From the NCBI RefSeq assembly GCF_009829325.1, contig NZ_VUOS01000009.1, forward strand, positions 124,001 through 188,000: 64,000 nucleotides of DNA. The letters are read 5' to 3'. How positions within the stretch are numbered: the stretch's first letter is position 1; each line of letters opens with the position of its first letter. The notes beneath the pieces are model-generated. The model did not search any database. It was not told where the DNA came from and saw nothing but the letters and a program-made list of their open reading frames with translations. Of this stretch, positions 48,221-56,289 are shown one piece after another. The position numbers and the translations under genes are program-made. The DNA comes from Nocardia sp. CY41 (lineage in GTDB: Bacteria; Actinomycetota; Actinomycetes; Mycobacteriales; Mycobacteriaceae).

Positions 48221-48937
48221 ATGGAAACTCACACCGACGAGATAGCTGAGAAGATCTACCGCATCTCCACGTTCGTTCCGGAGGTGGGGCCCAGCGGCTT
48301 CACGTTCAACCAGTTCCTCGTCGACGCCGAGGAGCCGTTGCTCTTCCACGCCGGCATGCGCGCGCTCTTCCCTGTCGTCTCCGCGGAGATCGCGCGGATC
48401 ATGCCGGTGGAGCGGTTGCGGTGGATCACGTTCGGGCACGTGGAAGCGGACGAATGCGGGGCGATGAATCTCTTCCTCGCCGCCGCACCGCGGGCGCAGG
48501 TGGCCCACGGTCTGGTCGGATGCCTGGTCTCGATCGATGATCTAGCCGACCGGCTGCCACGCCGGTTGGCCGACGGTGAGGTGATCGACCTCGGCGGTCG
48601 CCGGGTGCGACATCTGGACACGCCGCACGCGCCGCACAACTGGGAAGCGCGGGTGCTCTACGAGGAGACGACCGGAGTCCTGTTCTGCGGTGACCTGATG
48701 ACCCAGCTCGGCAATGGGCCGGCGCTCGCCTCCTCGGATCTGGTGGAGCAGGCGGAAGTCGCGGAGGATGTCTTCCATCCCACGTCTCTGGGGCCCGCCG
48801 TACCGGCTGCCCTGAACCGGCTGGCCGGACTGGCGCCGACCACGTTGGCGATCATGCACGGCTCGAGCTTCGTGGGCGACGGGACCACGGCCCTGCGTGA
48901 CCTCGCGAACGTCTACCAGGCCCGCCTGGACGCCTGA
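48221..48937 (+). CDS. Metallo-beta-lactamase-fold protein of the oxygen-binding diiron type
   Basis: A 238-residue MBL-fold protein. The metal ligands follow the flavodiiron (FprA/ROO) pattern rather than the hydrolase HxHxDH: H73-x-E75-x-D77 (GHVEADECG), H136 (DTPH), D158 (CGDLM) and H213 (IMHGSS). In FprA-like proteins this set holds a di-iron site reducing O2 or NO with electrons from a flavodoxin domain; here there is no flavodoxin domain, and position 78 is Glu where FprA has His. A role as an O2/NO-responsive sensor or oxidoreductase is plausible but not shown. Ribosome site GGGA lies about six bases before the ATG. A 7-bp hairpin follows the stop. Confidence 0.8.
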   Translation: METHTDEIAEKIYRISTFVPEVGPSGFTFNQFLVDAEEPLLFHAGMRALFPVVSAEIARIMPVERLRWITFGHVEADECGAMNLFLAAAPRAQVAHGLVGCLVSIDDLADRLPRRLADGEVIDLGGRRVRHLDTPHAPHNWEARVLYEETTGVLFCGDLMTQLGNGPALASSDLVEQAEVAEDVFHPTSLGPAVPAALNRLAGLAPTTLAIMHGSSFVGDGTTALRDLANVYQARLDA

Positions 48938-48968
48938 GCGCCGCGCCGGATACCGAATGATGCGGCGC
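48938..48968 (+). terminator. Hairpin after the MBL-fold gene
   Basis: GCGCCGC (48938-48944) pairs with GCGGCGC (48962-48968) around a 17-nt loop, directly after the stop codon. No T-run; moderate strength only. Confidence 0.4.
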
Positions 48969-49377
48969 GGTCGCTCGCACCGGTTCATTCTCCGGCTGCG
49001 GTAGGGCGGCACCGGTTCTCGTATTCGCGTGCACGTGCAAACGTGTTTTCGACACGGCCGCAAACTTTTTCAACAGGGGGATGCGGGCACAATCACAGTT
49101 AACGCCGCCGGTGTGACACTGCGGCGATTCTGGTTGCGACGCGGCGGGCGAGACGGCGCGCCGCGGAAGAGCTTCCGCGCCGGGGAATGTGCTGGACTGT
49201 TGTCCGGGTACCGAACGAACGGGACGATCCAGACGCTCGCTAAGCGGCCTCCGCGGCGGCGGCACAGCACGATGGCGACGGCGAACGAACGCTCGAACGA
49301 CCGCGCTCCACGACTCCTGGCGAACTTCCAGCGTTTCTTCGTATGTCTCACCCGGATAACGGCGTATGGTTCGCGCT
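48969..49377. other. Gap upstream of the 176-residue hypothetical gene
   Basis: No supported gene. An 18-bp near-perfect palindrome, CGCGGAAG-AG-CTTCCGCG, lies at 49162-49179 and could be an operator or a transcript hairpin. Nothing else distinctive is seen. Confidence 0.35.
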
Positions 49378-49908
49378 ATGACGACAGCGACGTCGATCGA
49401 TATCGGAGCCGAACACCTCGCCTGCTGGGTCACCGTCGTCGGGCAACGGCTACACCAGTTGCCCACAGCAAACCCGAACGTCCTGCTCGCCCACGCCATG
49501 AGCGGGTTCATCGCGATCGGGCGAGCCAGCATGGCCCTACTGACCACTTCCTCGAGTCCTACCGATATCCGAGACCACGATCTCGTCTTCGAGATCACGG
49601 CCGACGCGGAACGGTGGCTCACCGATGCGGCGACCGAATCGATCGTCAACCGGGTCACCGATCGCGGGGAGCACATTCAGCGCTATCTGAGTCCCGCCGC
49701 GCTCGATACCGTGGCCAAGGCCCGCCTGCGGCGCTGTGCGCAGGCAACCGCGATCCACACCCGCGATCTGCTGGCCGGGATCGACGCCGACCCGACCGCG
49801 TCGGAGGAGATCCGCGACCTCGCGAAGGATCTGGCCGCCCGGGCGAACATCATCGCCACCGTCTACGCCGACGACCCGCAACAGCTGCTTTCGATGTCCC
49901 GCAGGTGA
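49378..49908 (+). CDS. Hypothetical helical protein
   Basis: A 176-residue protein I do not recognise. It has no signal peptide or membrane segment; the sequence is mainly predicted helix, rich in Ala, Arg and Asp, with a stretch AMSGFIAIGRASMALLTTSSS near residue 45. Codon composition is typical of the neighbours, which supports a real gene. The ATG at 49378 was chosen; another in-frame ATG 12 bases earlier (49366) is equally close to TA-rich promoter-like sequence, and neither has a clear ribosome site, so a leaderless start is possible. Confidence 0.6.
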   Translation: MTTATSIDIGAEHLACWVTVVGQRLHQLPTANPNVLLAHAMSGFIAIGRASMALLTTSSSPTDIRDHDLVFEITADAERWLTDAATESIVNRVTDRGEHIQRYLSPAALDTVAKARLRRCAQATAIHTRDLLAGIDADPTASEEIRDLAKDLAARANIIATVYADDPQQLLSMSRR

Positions 49909-50022
49909 GCGAAAGGGGCCTGCACAGGACCTCGCCGAGCCTACGGCCGTGCGCCGACGACCGCCCGTAGAAGTCGACGAGAGCGCGTTCACATCGGCCC
50001 CGCGATGGCCGACAATGGTGAT

Positions 50023-51126
50023 ATGCCGACGGTGCTGCTGGGCGGCGACGTCATGCTGGGGCGGGGTGTGGATCAGATTCTGCCGCATCCCGGCGATCCG
50101 AGGCTGCGCGAACGATACGTCAACGACGCGCGAACCTACGTCGAACTGGCCGAACGCGCGTACGGCGAGTTCACCCATCCCGTCGGCTACCGGCACCTGT
50201 GGGGTGACGTGCTGCCGATTCTGGCCCAGATCGCCCCCGAGGTGCGGTTGCTCAACTTGGAGACGTCGATCACCGCCGGCGGCGTGTTCGCTCCCGCGAA
50301 AGGCATCCATTACCGGATGCACCCCGACAACGTGCCCGCGTTGACCGCGATAGCGCCGGTCGTCTGCGCACTGGCCAACAATCACGTCCTCGATTTCGGG
50401 ATCGCCGGTTTGGCCGACACGCTGGCGGCACTCGACGCCGCCCACATCGATCGCGCCGGCGCCGGGGCCGATCTGGCGCGCGCCCGCGCTCCGGCCACCG
50501 TGGAACTCGCCGACGGCCGCCGCGTGGTGATCGTCTCGGTCGCCGCGGGCTCGAGCGGCGTCCCGGAGTCCTGGTCGGCCCGGCGCAACCGTCCCGGGCT
50601 GTGGCGAGTGGGTTACTCCCCCGACGCGGCGGCGGCCGAGGACGTCGCGGCGGAGGTGGCCGCGCACAAACGCGACAACGACATCGGCATCGTTTCCGTG
50701 CATTGGGGGCCGAACTGGGGCTATGAGGTCGCGCGAACCGAAACGCGGTTCGCGCATCGATTGATCGAGGCCGGAGTCGACGTGGTGCACGGGCATTCCG
50801 CGCATCATCCGCGTCCGATCGAGATCTACCGCGGCAAACCGATCCTGTACGGATGCGGCGACGTCATCGACGACTACGAAGGCATCCGCGGCCACGAGCG
50901 ATACCACGCCGACCTGCATCCGCTGTATCTGGTCTCGCTGGAGCCCGGCTCGGCGGAGGTCCGGCTGATCCCGCTGCGGGTGCGGCACATGCGGCTGGAA
51001 TGGGCTCCCCGCAGTGAATCCCGCTGGCTGTGCGAGAAGATCCAGGACATCAGCCGCGGGTTCGGCACTCTCGTCGCACCTCGGCCCGGCGATCTGCCGG
51101 TGGTGTTCAACGCAGCACGACGGTGA
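50023..51126 (+). CDS. CapA-family protein
   Basis: A 367-residue protein of the CapA (poly-gamma-glutamate biosynthesis, metallophosphatase-fold) family. Motifs from N- to C-terminus: GGDVMLGRGVDQILPHPGDPRL, LLNLETSIT, LANNHVLDFG, VHWGPNWGYEV, HGHSAHHPRPIEIYRGKPILYGCGD. These Asp, Asn and His positions form the family's metal-binding site. The bacterial homologues with the VDQILPHPGDPRL signature stand alone outside capsule operons, so a capsule role is not implied. The ATG at 50023 is used; codons from the alternative start 50005 are AT-rich at third positions. Its last 20 bases overlap the end of the convergent hydrolase gene. Confidence 0.85.
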   Translation: MPTVLLGGDVMLGRGVDQILPHPGDPRLRERYVNDARTYVELAERAYGEFTHPVGYRHLWGDVLPILAQIAPEVRLLNLETSITAGGVFAPAKGIHYRMHPDNVPALTAIAPVVCALANNHVLDFGIAGLADTLAALDAAHIDRAGAGADLARARAPATVELADGRRVVIVSVAAGSSGVPESWSARRNRPGLWRVGYSPDAAAAEDVAAEVAAHKRDNDIGIVSVHWGPNWGYEVARTETRFAHRLIEAGVDVVHGHSAHHPRPIEIYRGKPILYGCGDVIDDYEGIRGHERYHADLHPLYLVSLEPGSAEVRLIPLRVRHMRLEWAPRSESRWLCEKIQDISRGFGTLVAPRPGDLPVVFNAARR

Positions 51127-51775
51127 GATGGCGGTGGAACCATTGGACCGCCAGGTCGGCAACTTGCTCGAGCGCACCGGCTTCCTCGAACAGATGGGTC
51201 GCTCCGGGGATGATGTCCAGTTCGCTCGGACATGGCATCCGTAGCTGGGCCTCCCGGTTGACCTCCAATACCCACCGGTCGTTACCACCCACGATGAGCA
51301 GTGTCGGAGCGCGCACCGAACCCAATCGCGCACCGGCCAGATCCGGTCGGCCGCCTCGGGAGACGACCGCCGCGATCTCGGTGCCGGGTTCGGTCGCCGC
51401 CCACAGCGCGGCGCCCGCGCCGGTGCTCGCCCCGAAATATCCGGTCGGCACGCCGTCGAGTTCCGGCCGCGTCCGCAGCCAGTGGGTCACCTCGACAAGG
51501 CGATGGGCGAGCAGCGGGATGTCGAACAGGCGAGCGCGATCCCCCTCTTCCTCAGCGGTCAACAGGTCGACCAGCATCGTCGCGAACCCCGCCCGGTTGA
51601 GGACCTCGGCGACGAACCGGTTGCGCGGACTGTGCCTGCCACTGCCACTGCCATGTGCGAAGGCGATCAGCGCGGTACGGTCCGGTGGGACGGCCAGCAC
51701 CCCGGCCAGCCGGGCGTATTCCGACGGCACGATGACCTCTTCTGTCCGCGTCGGGGACCGGTGTGCGGACGGCAT
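51107..51775 (-). CDS. Dienelactone-hydrolase-like alpha/beta hydrolase
   Basis: A 222-residue alpha/beta hydrolase. The oxyanion strand FAHGSGSGRHSPRN, nucleophile elbow GASTGAGA (Ser117), acid in VGGNDRW and histidine in GATHLFEE form a complete catalytic set. In mycobacteria this type is often fused to or encoded beside a phosphoribosyltransferase; no such partner is present here. The start has an excellent AGGAGGTG site four bases upstream. Substrate unknown. Confidence 0.87.
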   Translation of the reverse strand: MPSAHRSPTRTEEVIVPSEYARLAGVLAVPPDRTALIAFAHGSGSGRHSPRNRFVAEVLNRAGFATMLVDLLTAEEEGDRARLFDIPLLAHRLVEVTHWLRTRPELDGVPTGYFGASTGAGAALWAATEPGTEIAAVVSRGGRPDLAGARLGSVRAPTLLIVGGNDRWVLEVNREAQLRMPCPSELDIIPGATHLFEEAGALEQVADLAVQWFHRHLTVVLR

Positions 51776-51899
51776 CGAACACCTCCTGCTATCCGGCGTA
51801 CCCGATCAGACCTGTCGTGCGCAAGGGGGTTCGCAGGACAGCTCGGTCGCATGCCGGGCGGTGTGAGCGGAGACCGGACCGCGGGGCGTGGCCGAACGG

Positions 51900-52658
51900 T
51901 CAGTCGGCGTCTTCGGATTCGGCAGACCGTTTCGTCGTCACGATGCGGATGCCCCCCGGCAGGCGGAACAGACCGCTGGATCCGTTGCGGACCCACTGGG
52001 TGACGGCGGCGATCGCGGAACCCAGCGATGTCACGCCGGCCAGCAGCGACCACGGCGTGAGCGTCGCGGACGTGTACGCGACCTGACCGATGCCGGGCAC
52101 GACGAGTCTGCCATTGCCGAACGCCCAGTTCATCAAGGAACCGATCTGTCCGCCGAGATCCGATTTGCGTCCGACCATCGCCTTCAGCTCGGGACCCTTG
52201 CTGTTGATGTAGAGCACGGTGATCACCACGAGCACCGCCCCCGCCAACGTGGCCAGCGTGGCCAGCCGATCGAGCGCCTCGATGCGCAGACGCAGGTTCA
52301 CCACGACCGAGAAAACGACGACGATGATCGCGGCACTGGCGAGCAGTGCCCAGAAGCCGGTGACCCGCGCACCGGGCGGGGCCGACCGCGACCAGATGTT
52401 GAGGAATCGCGTGGTGATCTCCATGCGACCGAACGCGTTCGTGCTGACCTTGCCGTCCGCGCCTGCGGCGGTGAGCCACGGCTGGAACAGCAGCACCAGC
52501 GTCACCAGGCTGCCCACCGCCGCCCACACGTAGCCCCAATGCCCGCGCAGCGCGGCCAGAATCGCCTTGGCCGGTACGGCGCCGCTCTTCGCCTCCTCGG
52601 GCTGGGCGGATCGGCCGTCTCGAGCTTCGTCCGACTGCCACGGCGTTGGCTGCACCAT
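51900..52658 (-). CDS. Four-helix membrane protein, function unknown
   Basis: A 252-residue protein with a charged, soluble N-terminus (about 35 residues) and four hydrophobic segments: WAAVGSLVTLVLLFQPWLTAA, WALLASAAIIVVVFSVVV, LATLATLAGAVLVVITVLYI and SLLAGVTSLGSAIAAVTQWV, followed by a short charged cytoplasmic tail. The segment between helices 3 and 4 (about 50 residues) is probably outside the membrane. I do not recognise a family with certainty; similar proteins are common as conserved hypotheticals in Nocardia-like genomes. It is followed by 124 bp and the hydrolase gene in the same direction. Confidence 0.75.
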   Translation of the reverse strand: MVQPTPWQSDEARDGRSAQPEEAKSGAVPAKAILAALRGHWGYVWAAVGSLVTLVLLFQPWLTAAGADGKVSTNAFGRMEITTRFLNIWSRSAPPGARVTGFWALLASAAIIVVVFSVVVNLRLRIEALDRLATLATLAGAVLVVITVLYINSKGPELKAMVGRKSDLGGQIGSLMNWAFGNGRLVVPGIGQVAYTSATLTPWSLLAGVTSLGSAIAAVTQWVRNGSSGLFRLPGGIRIVTTKRSAESEDAD

Positions 52659-53169
52659 TGCCTCAGTTTAAGGTCGCGTCACTGCCCGAATTCGGACCTG
52701 ACTCACCGTCGGCGGGAAGTGCACGATGCACTACGCCGTCGGATCTTCGGGCATCGGCCGGCGTAACCGCCGTCGCCCGTGCGCGCTCGCTGCGGCGACG
52801 TAACGATCACCGTTACCGACCGCCGCTCCTTCTTCGCCGCAATCAATTCGCCGGTGCCGGCGCGGTGGCGGCGGCGAGTCGTATATCGCGACGCAGCGCA
52901 GTCGCCGTATAGAGTTCGTTCTCAACGGGCGAAGATTTCCGATCGCCTCGGAAGAGCACAATTCGGGCAAGGTGTGGGGAGTAAAGAGTCTGCAGGTTTG
53001 TTTTAGCCACTACAACGAGCCGACACCCCGAAAAAAGCACCCTCGGTGATCTTCCCGTTACGCGCTGACGGGGAACTTGACATTTCTTTGCCTGGTGTTC
53101 ACCGCTCTATAGGTGAAGCATGAAATCCGTGAGTCAGAGATAAGTTTCACTCGAGTCGAAGGATGCACA
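52659..53169. other. Gap holding the secreted-peptide promoter
   Basis: A 511-bp region between divergent genes without a supported gene. Close to the peptide gene a perfect inverted repeat, TTCACC (53098-53103) and GGTGAA (53112-53117), sits about 55 bp before the start, preceded by TTGACA at 53077-53082. No matching -10 hexamer at the usual distance is seen, so the promoter is not placed. Confidence 0.35.
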
Positions 53170-53340
53170 ATGTCCACCAAAATCACGAAGATCCTGGCCG
53201 CGACCACGATGGCCGTCTCCTTGGGCGTCATCGCGGCTCCCGCCGCTTCTGCCGAAACGACGCCATCGGACGTCGCGACGCCGGTATGGGGCTCGGTCGT
53301 ACTCTGCGTTCCGCTCGGCAGCGTTGTCTTCTGCATCTGA
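53170..53340 (+). CDS. Tiny secreted two-cysteine peptide
   Basis: A 56-residue precursor with a clear Sec signal peptide: STKITK, a hydrophobic core (ILAATTMAVSLGVIAAP) and an AxA cleavage site (AASA before ETTPS, residue 28). The predicted mature peptide is only 28 residues and contains an internal near-repeat, GSVVLC at 13-18 and GSVVFC at 22-27, so the only two cysteines are nine positions apart and could form a disulfide. GAAGGA lies seven bases before the ATG, which decides this start over the in-frame 53113. Function is unknown; a surface-active, toxin-like or structural role are all open. Confidence 0.72.
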   Translation: MSTKITKILAATTMAVSLGVIAAPAASAETTPSDVATPVWGSVVLCVPLGSVVFCI

Positions 53341-53474
53341 TGCAGACGCCGTGCGACCGCGCCCAGGCGAGGTGCGTCGCACTTATCGGTCGGAAATTGT
53401 TCCAGTCCCGATACTCGGCGGTGTGCGGGGGCATCCCGCCGAGTCTCGCGCGAACAGACGCAGGGAGGTAGCGC

Positions 53475-53523
53475 GACAGTAGTTGCCGCCGCACGTGGAT
53501 CGACCGTCGCGGCGGCACTGTCA
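53475..53523. terminator. Strong hairpin between peptide and SDR genes
   Basis: TGCCGCCGC (53484-53492) and GCGGCGGCA (53509-53517) form a perfect 9-bp stem with a 16-nt loop; an outer GACAG/CTGTC pairing extends it with a bulge. It lies about 140 bp after the peptide stop and 80 bp before the next start, so it could be a terminator or a leader structure. Confidence 0.45.
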
Positions 53524-53597
53524 CGACTGCCTTGGTCATGTCACACCCGCTGTCGTCGTTTCGTCCACTCACCGAACGTGAGTCGAAGGAGATTGCG

Positions 53598-54356
53598 ATG
53601 CGAGTAGCGGTTGTCGGCGCGAGCGGGCGGATCGGCCGGGATGTGACCGATGTGCTGCGGACCCAGGGCCACGAGGTCGTGGGGATCAGTCGATCAGCGG
53701 GGGTGGATGTCCGAACCGGAGCAGGCTTGGGGGACGCCTTGGCCGGAGTGGACGTGGCGGTGGACGCGATCAACGCGGCGACCACCGAAACCGCGGCGGT
53801 GACCGAGTTCTTCCGCACTGTCGCCCGGAATGTCCAGCGTGCCGCGGCCGCGGCCGGTGTGCGGCGGATCGCGCTGGTTTCGATCATCGGAATCGATCGG
53901 TTCACCGCGGGACACTACGCTGGGAAACTCGCCCAGGAGACCGCCTATCGGGAAGGTCCCGTGCCGGTGCGGATCCTGCGCGCGGCACAGTTCCACGAAT
54001 TCACCGAGATGATGCTCGACTGGACCACTCGCGGTGACACCGCCTACGTCCCGAAGTATCGAGCCCAACTCGTGGCCGCCCGCACCGTCGCAGAGGAGTT
54101 GGCGCATCTCGCAGTTGCCGAGACGGCGCCCGGATCGGTCGAAATCGCCGGACCGGAAGAGCTCGAGCTCGCCGCCGCCGTAGCCGAGGTGGCCGCTCGG
54201 CGGGGTGAACCGGCCCGAGTGGAGGAGGTCGTCGACCTCGACGACCCGAATCACGAACTGCAGGCCGACGGCGCCCTTTTGCCCGGTCCGGGTGCCATCC
54301 TCGCCGGGCCTACCTTCCAGCAATGGCTCACGCGGAAGTACCCGGCACAGCCGTGA
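53598..54356 (+). CDS. NAD(P)-binding SDR-like (NmrA-type) protein
   Basis: A 252-residue atypical short-chain dehydrogenase. It opens MRVAVVGASGRIGRDVTDVL, the GxxGxxG Rossmann motif at residues 7-13, and has RRIALVSIIGID and VRILRAAQFHEFTEMMLDW, typical of the NAD(P)H-binding DUF2867/NmrA-like group. The Tyr-x3-Lys pair appears as HYAGKLAQE, with one residue fewer than usual, so catalytic activity is uncertain. GAAGGAGA six bases upstream fixes this start rather than 53532. Substrate unknown. Confidence 0.82.
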   Translation: MRVAVVGASGRIGRDVTDVLRTQGHEVVGISRSAGVDVRTGAGLGDALAGVDVAVDAINAATTETAAVTEFFRTVARNVQRAAAAAGVRRIALVSIIGIDRFTAGHYAGKLAQETAYREGPVPVRILRAAQFHEFTEMMLDWTTRGDTAYVPKYRAQLVAARTVAEELAHLAVAETAPGSVEIAGPEELELAAAVAEVAARRGEPARVEEVVDLDDPNHELQADGALLPGPGAILAGPTFQQWLTRKYPAQP

Positions 54357-54382
54357 ACGCCGGACCCACACCGCGGCTTCTC

Positions 54383-54413
54383 TTGACTTCAGGTCGACCT
54401 CAACTCGCAAGCT
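54383..54413 (+). promoter_or_regulatory. MerR-type promoter with 19-bp spacer
   Basis: TTGACT (54383-54388) is followed after 19 bp by CAAGCT (54408-54413), and the spacer is centred on the perfect palindrome AGGTCGACCT (54391-54400), itself within a longer imperfect dyad (GACTTC and CAACTC arms). A 19-bp spacer containing a dyad is the hallmark of promoters that MerR proteins activate by DNA distortion, and a MerR gene is the second gene of this operon. Confidence 0.65.
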
Positions 54414-54439
54414 GAGCGCACGACGAGGAGAGGTTGATC

Positions 54440-54994
54440 ATGACAACGTTCGGAGAAAAACAGAGCCGGGGTTACGACCAGCGGGCATCTCGCCTGCTCG
54501 GGGGTCTCTACCGCCGGATCGCCGCCGACATCGACGCGGCCACGCGACCCGGCTCATGGGTGCTGGACGTGGGGACGGGTCCGGGAAAATTGCTGGCAGA
54601 GCTGCGTTCTCGTCGACCGGATCTGCGGCTGCACGGCGTGGACCTGTCCCCGCACATGATCGATATCGCCGAAACGACGCTTTCCGGCAGTGCGGCCGAA
54701 CTGGCGGTCGGCGACGTAGCCGCGCTGCCCTACCCCGACGACAGCTTCGACCTGGTCGTCTCGAGTTTGAGCATGCACGAGTGGCCGGATCCGGACCGCG
54801 CCGCCGCGGAGCTGGCACGCGTACTGCGCCCCGGCGGCGCGGTGGCGATCTACGACTTCCGATTCGTGCGCGCCGCGGCCGAGCTCAGCACGCTACGGCG
54901 CTTTTTCGACGCGGCGACGGTACGGCGGGAGACGGTGCGTCTGCGGCGTCATCCGATCGGGCTGTACGCGCGGCTCACCGCGCGCGTCGCCTAG
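54440..54994 (+). CDS. Class I SAM-dependent methyltransferase
   Basis: A 184-residue methyltransferase of the UbiE/Methyltransf_11 type. Motif I is VLDVGTGPGKLL, the acid of motif II GVDLSPHMI, then VGDVAALPYPDDSFDLVVSSLSMHEWPDP and a post-motif LARVLRPGGAVAIYDFRF. Somewhat short at the C-terminus but complete in the core. Ribosome site GGAGAGG is six bases upstream of the ATG (a TTG two codons earlier is unlikely). It lies behind a MerR-type promoter and 9 bp before a MerR gene, so it is probably induced by whatever that regulator senses; it might modify or detoxify the inducer (inference). Confidence 0.87.
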   Translation: MTTFGEKQSRGYDQRASRLLGGLYRRIAADIDAATRPGSWVLDVGTGPGKLLAELRSRRPDLRLHGVDLSPHMIDIAETTLSGSAAELAVGDVAALPYPDDSFDLVVSSLSMHEWPDPDRAAAELARVLRPGGAVAIYDFRFVRAAAELSTLRRFFDAATVRRETVRLRRHPIGLYARLTARVA

Positions 54995-55003
54995 AGTGCG
55001 GCT

Positions 55004-55429
55004 ATGACGGGCGGCGACATCTCGATCGGTGAGCTCGCGGCACGTTTCGGCCTGGCCACCCATGTACTGCGGCACTGGGAGGACGTCGGCTTGCTCGCGC
55101 CGCGGCGGGACGGCGCCGGTCGGCGCCGGTATCACCACAACGACGCGGAGACCGTGGCGATGATATTGCTCGGCAAGCAGTCGGGTCTGGCGCTGGACGA
55201 GCTCGTCGCACTGTTCGCCGCGGCGTCCGACCGGACCGCGCGCCGCGAGCTGCTGCGCGCGCACCGAGATCAGCTCGTTCATCGGATCGCGCAGGCAACC
55301 GCCGCGCTGGAGACGATCTCACACGCTCTCGACTGCGCGGCCGAGGACTTCCGCGAGTGCCCGCACTTCCAGGCGAAGGTCGCCGACGCGCTCACGCTGG
55401 TCACGAACCGGTCAAGATCGCGAGGGTAA
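55004..55429 (+). CDS. MerR-family transcriptional regulator
   Basis: A 141-residue MerR protein: winged helix-turn-helix ISIGELAARFGLATHVLRHWEDVGLLAPRRDGAGRRRYHHND at residues 6-47, followed by a dimerisation coiled coil. The C-terminal end has LDCAAEDFRECPHF with Cys111 and Cys119, which could bind a metal or react with a thiol-active compound. It lies 9 bp after the methyltransferase stop and almost certainly shares its transcript; the promoter at 54383-54413 has the layout expected for autoregulation by this protein. No strong ribosome site; translation may depend on the upstream gene. Confidence 0.88.
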   Translation: MTGGDISIGELAARFGLATHVLRHWEDVGLLAPRRDGAGRRRYHHNDAETVAMILLGKQSGLALDELVALFAAASDRTARRELLRAHRDQLVHRIAQATAALETISHALDCAAEDFRECPHFQAKVADALTLVTNRSRSRG

Positions 55430-55602
55430 ATCGTTACGGCACAGGGAATTCCGTCTTGACGGCGGAGTTTGCCGCGGTTCGGGCGCCGCGATGCGATTCG
55501 GCGGCAACAGGAGGGTTCGGCGGCTGTCACCGCGGATTAGGATCGATTCCTGCGAACAGTGACACCGCAGCCAGTGACACTTCGACCCGATAGAGGTGCC
55601 TC

Positions 55603-55803
55603 ATGAGCAGGACGATTCGTGTGCCCGCCGCGGAACTCGCCGATCACGTGGGCGAATCCGTCGTCGGGTACGGCACCCTCACACAGGCGGGAGTGGTCCA
55701 GCCGGGCGGCGACCTCGTGGTCGCCGTTTTCGGCGTGGAAACCAACCGGCGCGAGAAATCTTTCACCCCAGCTCAATTGGTCGAACTGGAGGTCGACGAC
55801 TGA
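55603..55803 (+). CDS. Small acidic hypothetical protein
   Basis: A 66-residue soluble protein of unknown function. It is beta-strand-rich in appearance (ESVVGYGTLTQAGVVQPGGDLVVAVFGVETN) and ends LVELEVDD. The ATG has AGAGGTG four bases upstream, and codon composition is coding-like, so the gene is probably real. It is convergent with the small membrane protein gene 33 bp away. I know of no family to assign. Confidence 0.62.
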   Translation: MSRTIRVPAAELADHVGESVVGYGTLTQAGVVQPGGDLVVAVFGVETNRREKSFTPAQLVELEVDD

Positions 55804-55836
55804 CGGCGAGGCGGACACCGCGGATGGACGACCGCC

Positions 55837-56118
55837 TCAGCCGATCAACGCATTCATAATCGTCCCCGCGCTGGTGGCGATGACCCCGCCGAGCATGCCG
55901 CCTGCGACCATTTTCGCCGAAGCGAGTGGACCACCGTTCCACTTCTCCCAAGCGAACTTACCGCCGGCATAGGCGATTCCGGTGACTCCCGAGAGAATCA
56001 CGAACCACGTGAAATATCGGAAGAGCTGGAGGATTTTCTCCGAGTTCGGGGGAGCCTCGGGGACCGGATCGTCCACCTGAGCTAGAAGAAATGTATCGAC
56101 TGCCGTATGGATCATCAT
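55837..56118 (-). CDS. Small two-helix membrane protein
   Basis: A 93-residue protein with a short N-terminal segment, then two hydrophobic helices, FTWFVILSGVTGIAYAGGKFAW and MVAGGMLGGVIATSAGTIMNAL, joined by a short basic/polar turn. The arrangement resembles small pilin-like or TrbC/VirB2-like membrane subunits of secretion systems, but no other such gene is nearby, so this is only a resemblance. GGAGA lies seven bases upstream of the ATG. Confidence 0.65.
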   Translation of the reverse strand: MMIHTAVDTFLLAQVDDPVPEAPPNSEKILQLFRYFTWFVILSGVTGIAYAGGKFAWEKWNGGPLASAKMVAGGMLGGVIATSAGTIMNALIG

Positions 56119-56289
56119 TGATCTGTCTCCGTAGCGTTTCCACAGGACGAGTTATACGCAATCGCTATGACGTTCGAAGTATCGCGATCCGCAGGGCTCG
56201 CGTCAACCCTCCCGCGTGGACGAGGACATCCGCCGCGTCATGGTTTCTCCGCCAGGAGCCCGTGTCAGACGGCCTCGGACGGGTAGTGC

